The translations under genes and the position numbers were made by a program. 64,000 nt of DNA from GAS188 sp963713805 (GTDB lineage Bacteria > Pseudomonadota > Alphaproteobacteria > Rhizobiales > Beijerinckiaceae): the NCBI GenBank assembly GCA_963713805.1, contig CAVQNF010000023.1:14837-78836 (forward strand), read 5' to 3'. Shown one piece after another: positions 10,583-18,750 of the stretch (position 1 is its first letter; each line of letters begins with the position of its first letter). The notes under the pieces were generated by a model. It searched no databases, was not told the origin of the DNA, and saw nothing but the letters and a program-made list of their open reading frames with translations.

Positions 10583-10926
10583 TCAGAACGCGGGCAGGTA
10601 ATTGACCTCGACAGGGGTGCGGCACGCTTTGCCGGCGCAGCTCACGAACAGGCTGTCGAGCGTCACGAAGGAGGCCGAGGCGCCTGGCGCGAGCGTCGCA
10701 TAGGCGGAGTCGCTCGGCCGATCGCCCCTGCCGATCGCGGATCTCGATCGGCTCCGTGCCGAGATTGGTGATGACGACAATGTGATAGGCCCCCTCGGCC
10801 GCGCCGTGCTCGGCCGTGTAGGCGACCGCGAAGGCCTGCTCATCGGCGATGAAGGAAAGATCAGCCGCCGCCGCGAGCGAAGGCGTGAAGCACGAAGGCA
10901 AGGGCGGCAATGATGTGCGAGCGCAT
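10583..10926 (-). CDS. small secreted hypothetical protein, frameshifted
   Basis: I do not recognise this protein. The stitched product is about 114 residues. MRSHIIAALAFVLHAF is the start of a signal peptide. The mature part contains ADLSFIADEQAFAVAYTAEHGAAEG, HIVVITNLGTEPIEI and YATLAPGASASFVTLDSLFVSCAGKACRTPVEV, ending in NYLPAF. The two cysteines near the end could form a disulfide. Indels near 10880 and 10735 split it into pieces. The order of a signal peptide, beta-rich body and paired Cys suggests a periplasmic or exported protein. It is convergent with the patatin gene. Confidence 0.5.
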
Positions 10927-11160
10927 GGCGCGATGCCTTCGGCTTCATGCCCCTCCCGCAGGCGGCGACCCGTCGAAATCTCATCATCCGATATCCGGGC
11001 GCATTTCTCCTTCGCGGCGTGAGCCCGCGAATCTGCGCATTCCTCCGATGTTTCATCGCGCTGGCAAGCGCTTTATCGTCCGCCCTTTGCACTCGCATCG
11101 TCGTCCGGCAGGCGCGACCCTCGCGTCTGTCGCCATGCAGCTAAGATGCGCAGGCGTGAA

Positions 11161-11175
11161 TTAGCTGAACGCTAA
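11161..11175. promoter_or_regulatory. TTAGC-N5-GCTAA palindrome upstream of the coiled-coil gene
   Basis: A perfect 5-bp inverted repeat spaced by five bases, about 60 bp before the start of the coiled-coil gene, in an otherwise empty 300-bp gap. It could be an operator, but it is short enough to occur by chance. Confidence 0.25.
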
Positions 11176-11233
11176 CGGTTGGAATGGAAGTTAGGCTTCA
11201 TGTAAAAGGGGGGTCCGCCGCGCTAATTGGGTC

Positions 11234-12730
11234 ATGGTCATGAGTAAGCTCTCCAAGCTTTTTGGACGCAAACAATCGGAATCGGGAAGCGAAGCGCTTT
11301 CCGGCGTGACCGCGCTCGCCGCCATCCGGACAGTGGCGATCGACGGCCTCGAGGCCGACAGCTTTGCGGATGTGGGCGTGCGCCTCGGCGAGGAAAACGA
11401 GTCCCTGCGCAACCTCCTCATCGACGCCGGCCGCAAGATCAATGAGTTCGACGAATTCAAGGACGCCTTCATCAAGATCATGGAGCCCGCGAACAAGGCT
11501 TTGCGGTCGCTCGAGGTCGAGAAATCGCAAAACATTCCTTGCGGCGCAATTTCAGCCAGGTGCGCGCCACCTATGAGACGCTGCAGGTCGAATATCGCGA
11601 GATCGAGAAGAAGGCCTCGACGCTCAAGGGCGAGAATGAGACGGCTGCGCCACGAATTGGACCTTTCGCGCCAAGCCGTGCGCGATCTCGAGAGCACGCG
11701 CACCGAGCTGACCAACGAGCTCACGAGCAAGCGCGCCGAGATCGTCGAGCTCGAGCGTCATCTGGAAAGGGAGACGGCCCAGGTCCGCGCCTTCAGCGAG
11801 GACAATCAGACGCTGCGCGACCAAAGCGCCATGGCGGACAAGCGGATCGGCCTTTTGGAAGCCGATCTCGCGGCCGCGCGCGACAAGGTCGTGCTGCTCG
11901 AGGACGACAAGCGCTCGCTGCAGATCCTGCTCGACCAGACCAATGCCGAGCTCACCCGCGTCACCCAGCGCCTGACCGACACCGACAACGCCTTGACCAT
12001 CGCCAAGACGCGCATCGTGCAGGTCGAAGGCACGGTCGCGGAGATCGAGACCGAGCGCAACAAGCTCGTCGCCGCGGTCGACGAGGCCAATGAGCGCTAC
12101 CGCAGCGGCTACAGCGCGCTCAACATGCAGGTGAGCGCCTTGCAGGCGCGCGCCGCGACCGCCGAGAAGCTTCTCGCCGAGACGCGGCAAAACCTCGTGG
12201 CGCGCACCGAGGAGGCGAGGAACGCCGACCGGGCCGCGATGGAGTCCGCCTTCGGCCGCAACAAGGCCGAGAAGAAGCTCACCGAGATGGAAGCCTCGCG
12301 CGAGGCGCAGGACGCGCAAGTCCGCGGCCTCGAGCAGTCGCGCGCCACCCTCGTCGAGCGGGCGACCGCGCTGTTGAACACGGTGAAGAAGCGCGAGGCG
12401 CAATTGACGCGTGCCGAGGAACGCATCCAGCTGCTCACCGATCGCGTCGAGCACAGCGAGGCCGATCTGCAAGCGAGCCGCACGGCGTTCGAGAAGCGCA
12501 TCGAGGATTTGAACGGGACGCTCGAGCGCGAGCGGCTCGAGCATTCCGTGGTGGAAGGTTCGCTCGAAGCGGCCCGCAAGGATCGCGCTCAGCTCCAGCG
12601 CGAATTGACGAAGCTCCAGGCGACGCTGCGACGAGGCGCTTTCGCGGAGGAGAAGGACGTGCCCGAAGCCGCACAAGACGAAGCCGCCGCAATGGGTTCG
12701 GGCGGCGTCGAGCCGATCATCAAGGCGTGA
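11234..12730 (+). CDS. long coiled-coil protein, two compensating frameshifts
   Basis: About 498 residues with no enzyme motif. The N-terminus (MSKLSKLFGRKQ) is short and basic. A predicted helical region FADVGVRLGEENESLRNLLIDAGRKI follows, then nearly continuous heptad-rich Glu/Arg/Leu/Ala sequence to the end (for example DLESTRTELTNELTSKRAEIVELE and LLEDDKRSLQILLDQTNAELTRV). Between 11545 and 11640 the frame slips and returns; the middle piece FSQVRATYETLQVEYREIEKKASTL reads in the other frame. ATGs at 11234 and 11240 are both possible starts. The architecture resembles bacterial filament-forming coiled-coil proteins such as crescentin; that is a guess from shape, not a confirmed family hit. 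Confidence 0.6.
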   Translation: MVMSKLSKLFGRKQSESGSEALSGVTALAAIRTVAIDGLEADSFADVGVRLGEENESLRNLLIDAGRKINEFDEFKDAFIKIMEPANKALRSLEVEKSQNIPCGAISARCAPPMRRCRSNIARSRRRPRRSRARMRRLRHELDLSRQAVRDLESTRTELTNELTSKRAEIVELERHLERETAQVRAFSEDNQTLRDQSAMADKRIGLLEADLAAARDKVVLLEDDKRSLQILLDQTNAELTRVTQRLTDTDNALTIAKTRIVQVEGTVAEIETERNKLVAAVDEANERYRSGYSALNMQVSALQARAATAEKLLAETRQNLVARTEEARNADRAAMESAFGRNKAEKKLTEMEASREAQDAQVRGLEQSRATLVERATALLNTVKKREAQLTRAEERIQLLTDRVEHSEADLQASRTAFEKRIEDLNGTLERERLEHSVVEGSLEAARKDRAQLQRELTKLQATLRRGAFAEEKDVPEAAQDEAAAMGSGGVEPIIKA

Positions 12731-12935
12731 GGAAACCTTTCCGTTCACCCGCGAAGGCGGGGACCGGGGTCTTCTCGCGCTTGCCTTAAAGATCTAGATT
12801 CCCGCTTTCGCGGGAATGAGCGGTGATGATGTGAGGGGCAAACCTTTCCGCTCATCCCCGCGAAGGCGGGGATCCAGATCTTTCCGGCTTGTCTTAAAAC
12901 ATCTGGATTCTCACTTTGCGGGAATGAGCGCGCAG
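12731..12935. repeat. two tandem copies of a palindromic intergenic repeat
   Basis: Two units of about 95-100 bases, the first from 12733 and the second from 12842. Each opens with AACCTTTCCG(T/C)TCA followed by CCGCGAAGGCGGGGA and closes with TTCCCGCTTTCGCGGGAATGAGCG or a diverged form. Each unit can fold into a long hairpin through the GCGAAGGCGGG and CCCGCTTTCGC arms. A related half-element lies at 20436. This looks like a dispersed REP-like element; it could also act as a transcription barrier before the ATPase gene. Confidence 0.75.
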
Positions 12936-12977
12936 GCGCGGTAGCCAACGGCGCGCGCCCAGGCAATAATCCCGCCC

Positions 12978-14874
12978 ATGCCCGTTTCCGATCCTCAACC
13001 CGTTCTTTCCGTCCGCGACCTTTCGGTCGCCTTTCGCGTCGACGACGTCTGGCGGCCGGCCGTCGAAGATCTGTCCTTCGATGTCGGCGCGCGCCAGACC
13101 GTCGCGATCGTCGGCGAATCGGGTTCCGGCAAGAGCGTCACGGCACTCTCGGTGATGCGGCTTCTTCCGGCCGCCAACAGCCGGGTCGAGGGCGTGATCC
13201 GTCTCGACGGCCGCGACCTCCTGCAACTCCCCGAGGAGGAGATGCGCAATGTGCGCGGCGACAAGCTGTCGATGATCTTCCAGGAGCCGATGACGAGCCT
13301 CAACCCGGTGCTCACCATCGGCTTCCAGATCGCCGAGGCGCTGATGCATCATCGCGGGCTCGACCGGGCGGCGGCCGAGGCCGAGGCGCTGCGCATCCTC
13401 GAGCGGGTGCGCGTGCCCGCCGCGCGCGAGCGCCTGCACGAATATCCGCATCGGTTCTCCGGCGGCATGCGCCAGCGCGTCATGATCGCGATGGCGCTCG
13501 CCTGCAAGCCGAAGCTGCTGATCGCCGACGAGCCGACGACCGCGCTCGACGTCACCGTGCAAGCCCAGATCCTCGAGCTCGTCAAGCTCTTGCAGGATGA
13601 AGAGGGCATGTCGGTCGTCTTCATCACCCATGACATGGGCGTGGTCGCCGAGATCGCCGACCGGGTCGTCGTGATGTGGAAGGGCGAGAAGGTGGAGGAG
13701 GGCGAGGCGGCCGCGCGTGCTGGAGCATCCCGAGCACCCTTACACCAAGGCGCTGCTCGCCGCCGTGCCGCGCCTCGGCTCGATGAAGGGCGACGCGAAG
13801 CCGAAGCCCTTTCCCGAGCCCGATGGCGAAGCCCCTTCCGCATCGGGCATCGACCTCGACCCGGGCTCCCGGGCCGCTGCTGCCGCTGCGTGACGGCCTC
13901 GACGGCGCGCAACAGGGAAAGCACGGATCGCGCAAGGCTCGCCCGCCAGCCGCCCGATTCTCGAGGTCGCGAATCTCGTCACCCGCTTTCCCATCCGCTC
14001 GGGCGTTTTCGGCAGGGTCAAGGCGCGCGTGCATGCGGTCGAGGACGTGTCCTTTTCGCTGCACGCGGGCGAGACGCTCGCGCTGGTCGGCGAATCCGGT
14101 TGCGGCAAGTCGACGACCGGACGCTCGATCCTGCGGCTCGTCGAGCCCAATGCCGGGCGCGTTCTCTTCGAGGGCCAGGATGTGCGCGCGCTCGATCCGC
14201 GAGGGCCTGCGCCGCATGCGCCAGCGCATGCAGATGATCTTCCAGGACCCGTTCGCGAGCCTCAATCCGACGAAAGAGCGTCGGCGCCGCCATCGCCGAG
14301 CCGATCATCGTGCACGGCCTTGCCTCGAAGCGCGAGGCGCGCGAGCGCGTCGCCGAGCTGTTGCGCAAGGTCGGCCTCACGCCCGACATGGCGGGGCGTC
14401 TTCCCGCATGAATTCTCGGGCGGCCAGCGCCAGCGCCTCGCCATCGCGCGCGCGCTTGGCCTCGCGCCGAGACTGATCGTCGCGGACGAGGCGGTCTCGG
14501 CGCTCGACGTCTCGGTGAAGGCGCGCGTCGTCAATCTGATGATGCGGCTTCAGGCCGAGATGGGGCTCGCCTTCCTCTTCATCTCGCATGATATCGCGGT
14601 CGTCGAGCGGGTCAGCCACCGCATCGCCGTGATGTATCTCGGCGAGATCGTCGAGATCGGCCCGCGAGCCGCGATCATCGAGAACCCGCGCCATCCCTAT
14701 ACGCGGAAGCTGGTCGCGGCCGTGCCTTCGCCCGATCCGGCGCGCCGCTCGATCCGGCGCGGCCTTTCGAACGAGGAAGTGCCGAGCCCGATGAAACCGG
14801 CCGATTACGTCCCGGTGCCGCGCCTTTATCGCGAGGTCTCGCCGGGCCATGTCGTGCAGGAATTCGCCGCGTGA
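12978..14874 (+). CDS. fused dipeptide-type ABC transporter ATPase (GsiA-like), frameshifted
   Basis: Two complete ABC ATPase domains in one chain of about 630 residues, the size of GsiA-type proteins. Domain 1 has Walker A GESGSGKS, Q-loop FQEPMTSLNPV, signature FSGGMRQRVMIAMAL and Walker B LLIADEPTTALD. Domain 2 has GESGCGKST, FSGGQRQRLAIARAL, LIVADEAVSALD and the oligopeptide-binding tail NPRHPYTRKLVAAVPSPDP. Frameshifts near 13715, 13870, 13930, 14195, 14280 and 14395 break the middle. It probably energises the Dpp-type permeases at 6077-7909, although 5 kb separates them. It overlaps the next gene by four bases (GTGA). Confidence 0.88.
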
Positions 14875-15769
14875 ACCAAGAGGCCTTGGTTGTGCTCGCG
14901 AGCGGGTCAGCGCACGCCGCGATCTCGACTCTTGGAGCCGAACCGCAGGACTGGAGCGTCGATGGAAATCCCCTCATCTGGCCGGGCGATCCGGCCTGGT
15001 GGCCAAAGCAAAGCCCGATCCTGTTTCCCGTCGTCGGCTGGACCCGCAATGGCGAGATGCGGATCAAGGGAAAGCGCTATCCGCTCGGCCTTCACGGCTT
15101 TGCGTCGACGCAAGATTTCGAGATCGAGTGCGACACGCAATGAGAGCGTGCGCATGCAGCTTCGCGACAATGCGGCGACACGCGCGCTTTATCCTTTCGG
15201 CTTCGCGCTCGAGGTCGACTACACGCTTTCGCCGACGAGCCTTGCGGCGAACTTCACGGTGCACAACCTTGGCGCCGAGGCGCTGCCCTACGCGCTCGGC
15301 CTGCACCCGGGCTTCGTCTTCCCATTGGCGGGCGGCGCGCCGCAAGCCCATGAGGTCGTGTTCGACGAAGAGCGTTTCGCCGCAAGTTCCTCGGATCGCA
15401 CCCGGCGGGCTGATCGCGCGGGACTCTCGCAAGGTGCCGCTCGAAAGCGGCAGATTGCGGCTCGCGCCCGAGCTGTTCGCCAATGACGCGCTCTGCTTTC
15501 TCGACGCGGCGAGCACGGATGTGGCTTATGCCAATGGGAGCGGCGCGGCGATCGAGATCTCGGTCGAGGATTTTCCTCACGTGGCGCTCTGGACGAAGCC
15601 CGGCGCGCCCTTTCTCTGCATCGAATGCTGGACGGGCCATAGCGACCCGGAAGGTTTCGAAGGCGACATTTTCGAAAAGCCCTCGATGCGCCTTCTCGGC
15701 GCCGGCGCGAGCGCGCGCCATGAAGTCACCTACGCATGGCGCTCGGCTTCGCGACGCTCGCAATCTTGA
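14871..15769 (+). CDS. aldose 1-epimerase family protein, frameshifted
   Basis: GalM/LacX-type mutarotase-fold protein of about 300 residues. ISTLGAEPQDWSVDGNPLIWPGDPAWW and SPILFPVVGWTRNGEMRIKGKRYPLGLHGFA carry the family's His. YPFGFALEVDYTLSPTSLAANFTVHNLG, LPYALGLHPGF and the C-terminal FLCIECWTGHSDPEGFEGD carry the catalytic-type Glu and His. Frameshifts lie near 15140 and 15390. The start is a GTG that overlaps the ATPase stop. It may act on a sugar or be a structural relative of unknown substrate. The coupling to a transporter ATPase hints at a sugar-containing ligand for that system. Confidence 0.82.
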
Positions 15770-15812
15770 GTTCCGGATTGCCTCCATCCCCGACATCCGA
15801 ATTCCTGATCGG

Positions 15813-15851
15813 TCGAATTCTTGGCGAATGGTGCGAATTCTTGGCGAACGG
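15813..15851. repeat. 19-20 bp direct repeat, two copies
   Basis: TCGAATTCTTGGCGAATGG is followed at once by TGCGAATTCTTGGCGAACGG, two near-identical copies in the gap before the SDR gene. A third, weaker half (CCGAATTCC) precedes them near 15798. This could be an operator pair for the SDR gene or a slippage product. Confidence 0.4.
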
Positions 15852-15904
15852 CGTGTCCACGGCTATGTTTTCTCCTCGATCAGACGGCCGGAGATGATGG
15901 ATGA

Positions 15905-16651
15905 GTGAATGTGGCGCGCTTCAAGGGTCGCGCCGCGGTCGTCACGGGCGGCGCCTCGGGCATAGGACTTGGCGTCGCGCGTCGCCTCGCGGCGGAAGGC
16001 GCGCGCTTGTCGCTCTGGGACCGCGACGCGACGAGGCTCGCCGAGGCTGCGGCCGAGCTCGGCGGCGCCCATCAGGTCATGCTCGACCTCGTCGATCCCT
16101 CCGCCGTCGAGCGCGCGGCGCGCGATGCCGCCGCGCATCTCGGCGGCATCGACATCCTCGTCGCGAGCGCCGGCATCACCGGCCCGAACGCGACGCTCGC
16201 CGATTATCCGGTCGAGGAGTGGAAGCGCGTCTTCGACGTCAACGTGCACGCGCTCTTCTATTGCAACAAGGCCGCGGTCGCCCATATGCGGGCCAAGGAT
16301 TACGGCCGCATCGTCAACATCGCCTCGGTCGCCGGCAAGGAGGGCAATCCCAACGCCTCCGCCTACAGCGCCAGCAAGGCCGCGGTGATCGGGTTGACGA
16401 AATCGCTCGGCAAGGAGCTGGCGCGAAGACCGGAATTCGCGTCAATTGCGTGACGCCGGCCGCGGTAAGAACGCCGATCTTCGATCAGATGAAGCAGGAA
16501 CATATCGATTTCATGCTCTCGAAGATTCCGATCGGCCGCTTCGGCCTCGTGGAAGAGATGGCGGCCTTGATCGCCTGGCTCGCGAGCGAGGAGTGCTCGT
16601 TCTCGACCGGCGCGGTTTTCGATGCTCTCCGGCGGGAGAGCGACGTATTGA
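15905..16651 (+). CDS. short-chain dehydrogenase/reductase (FabG-like), frameshifted
   Basis: Classical SDR of about 248 residues using NAD(P). It has the cofactor motif VVTGGASGIGLGVA, the NAG-equivalent ILVASAGITGPNA and active-site YSASK in ASAYSASKAAVIGLT. After a frameshift near 16430 come TGIRVNCVTPAAVRTPIFDQM and GRFGLVEEMAALIAWLASEECSFSTGAVFD. A second shift near 16622 gives the expected C-terminus LSGGRATY. A GTG at 15905 is the best start. The substrate is unknown; close SDR relatives act on 3-oxoacyl or polyol substrates. Confidence 0.87.
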
Positions 16652-16721
16652 CATGAGCGAGGCGATCTGCGACGCGTTTCGCGACAGGCGCATCGGAGCG
16701 CAGGCGGGCCAGGCGACCTCG

Positions 16722-17799
16722 ATGACTAGCCCGCCCCCGCCAACGCAGCGCCATCGTCGATCTCAACGAGCGTTCGCGCGAGATTTTCCGCCAGATCGTC
16801 GAGGCCTATCTCGCGACGGGCGAGCCCGTCGGCTCGCGCAATCTGTCGCGGCTGATCCCGATGACCTTGTCGCCGGCGAGCGTGCGCAACGTCATGGCCG
16901 ATCTCGAATCGACGGGCCTCATCTACTCGCCGCATGCGAGCGCCGGCCGGCTGCCGACCGAGCTCGGCATGCGCTTCTTCGTCGACGCGCTTCTCGAGGT
17001 CGGCGATCTGTCGAGCGAGGACAGGGCCCGCATCGACGCCGAGGTCAAGGCGAAGTCCGAAGGCCGCACGCTCGATGCCGTGCTGCGCGAGGCCACCTCG
17101 CTGCTCTCGGGCCTGTCGCGCGGCGCCGGCGTCGTGGTCACGACCAAGAACAACGCGCGGCTCAAGCATGTGGAATTCGTGCAGCTCGAGCCGCGCCGCG
17201 CCCTCGTCGTGCTCGTCTCGGACGACGGCTCGGTCGAGAACCGCGTCGTCGCGTTGCCGCCGGGCCTGCCGGCTTCGGCGCTCGTCGAGGCCACGAATTT
17301 CCTCAACGCGCGCATTCTCGGCAAGACGCTCGCCGAGTTGCGCGCCGACCTGCAAACCTCGCGCGCCGCGGTCGAGCGCGAGATCGACGCGCTCACCGCC
17401 GGCTTGATCGAGGCCGGGCTCGCGAGCTGGACGGGCGGCGGCGACAGCCGGCAATTGATCGTGCGCGGCCAGGCGAACCTCCTCGAGGATCTCAAGGCGA
17501 CCGAGGATCTCGACCGCGTGCGCCTTCTTCTCGCCGATCTCGAGACGCAGCGCGAGGTGGTCGAGCTTTTGGCGCGCGCCGAGGAGGGCGAAGGCGTGCG
17601 CATCTTCATCGGCTCGGAGAACAAGCTGTTCTCGCTCTCCGGCTCGACCATGATCGCCGCCCCCTTCAAGATCGGCCATGAGAAGATCGTCGGCGTTCTC
17701 GGCGTCATCGGCCCGACGCGGCTGAACTACGCCCGCATCATCCCGATGGTCGACTATACGGCCAAGGTGGTCTCGACGCTCATCGACAGCGGCAGGTGA
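16722..17799 (+). CDS. hrcA: heat-inducible transcription repressor HrcA, one frameshift
   Basis: Repressor that binds CIRCE operators of groE/dnaK-type chaperone genes. The N-terminal winged helix is IVDLNERSREIFRQIVEAYLATGEPVGSRNLSRLIPMTLSPASVRNVMADLESTGLIYSPHASAGRLPTELGMRFFVD, the most conserved part of the family. The GAF-like C-terminal part includes VEFVQLEPRRALVVLVSDDG and the tail GPTRLNYARIIPMVDYTAKVVSTL. The start at 16722 (MTSPPPPTQR) needs one indel near 16740 to join. A SIMPL gene follows on the opposite strand, so grpE is not next to it here. I saw no CIRCE element in the window. Confidence 0.93.
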
Positions 17800-17826
17800 G
17801 GACTTCGCGATGGCTCCGAGGCGCTC

Positions 17827-18567
17827 TCAAGGCTTCGGCGAGATGTGCCAGCTCATGACGATCGAGGCGGTGAAATCGAGCTTCGCCGGCGGGATGATCT
17901 GCAGATATTTGCGTGCAGCCGAGGGAAGATCGTAAGCGACCTGACCTTGCGGGGAAGCCCGCGCGTCCGAGATCGAAGCAAGATCATCGAGCCTCACGCC
18001 CGCCGCGTCGGCGAGCACCTCGGCTTGGCGCTTGGCATCGGCGACCGCGTCGCGTCGCGCCTCGTCCATGGGGACATGCTCATCCGCGACGTGGAAGGAG
18101 GCCGTGCGCATCTCGAGGAGCCCGGACGAGGCAAGCTCGCCGATGACGGCGTTGAGCCGATCGATTCTTCCGAGCTTGAGGCTGTAGCTCGTCGTCGCCG
18201 TATACGAAGGTGGAGGCGTCGGCCCGTTGGGCGCCGGATGAGGCGGGGGTGATTCGCCGATCGAGAAACGGCTGCTTTCGGTCTCGACGCCTTCGCTCTT
18301 GAGGGATTGGAGGAGCGTGTCGACGCGCGGCACGAGGGTCTTGCTGGCCTCAACCGCGCCCTCGATGGTCGGAGCCTTGGCGAGAAGCTCGACAGTGAGC
18401 CTCGCATAATCGGGCTTGGCCTCGGCTCGGCCGTTTCCCTCGACTGTGAGAAGGGAACGGGTCGAGGATTGCGACGACGAAGCGGATTGGGCCAAGGCGC
18501 CCCGCCCAGGAAGCATGGCGGCAAGCATCGCGGCGAGAAGCGAGAGGACGAAGGCGGTCTTGCGCAT
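17827..18567 (-). CDS. SIMPL (DUF541) domain periplasmic protein
   Basis: Exported protein of 246 residues, intact. It has a signal peptide (AFVLSLLAAMLAAMLPGRGALAQ). LLTVEGNGRAEAKPDYARLTVELLAKAPT is the DUF541 opening and TSYSLKLGRIDRLNAVIGELASSG the middle. DAVADAKRQAEVLADAAGVRLDDLASISD is the conserved second repeat. The family is a periplasmic or outer-membrane-associated protein of unclear function, linked in some bacteria to oxidative-stress tolerance. It is convergent with hrcA and divergent from the S10 peptidase. Confidence 0.88.
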   Translation of the reverse strand: MRKTAFVLSLLAAMLAAMLPGRGALAQSASSSQSSTRSLLTVEGNGRAEAKPDYARLTVELLAKAPTIEGAVEASKTLVPRVDTLLQSLKSEGVETESSRFSIGESPPPHPAPNGPTPPPSYTATTSYSLKLGRIDRLNAVIGELASSGLLEMRTASFHVADEHVPMDEARRDAVADAKRQAEVLADAAGVRLDDLASISDARASPQGQVAYDLPSAARKYLQIIPPAKLDFTASIVMSWHISPKP

Positions 18568-18750
18568 TTTGCGCTCCCAATGTCGGTCATCCGCATTTCC
18601 CTTGCGAATATGTCCGCAAGCCGACCGAAAAATCCGCGCAATGATGGTCGAGCGCTCGTGGCTACGCCTTGCTCATAATCGCGTCACGATCTCTGGTGAT
18701 GAGAGACGAGGCGCGATATTCTTGACGTTTCGGACGTTGCGGGGCGCGCG

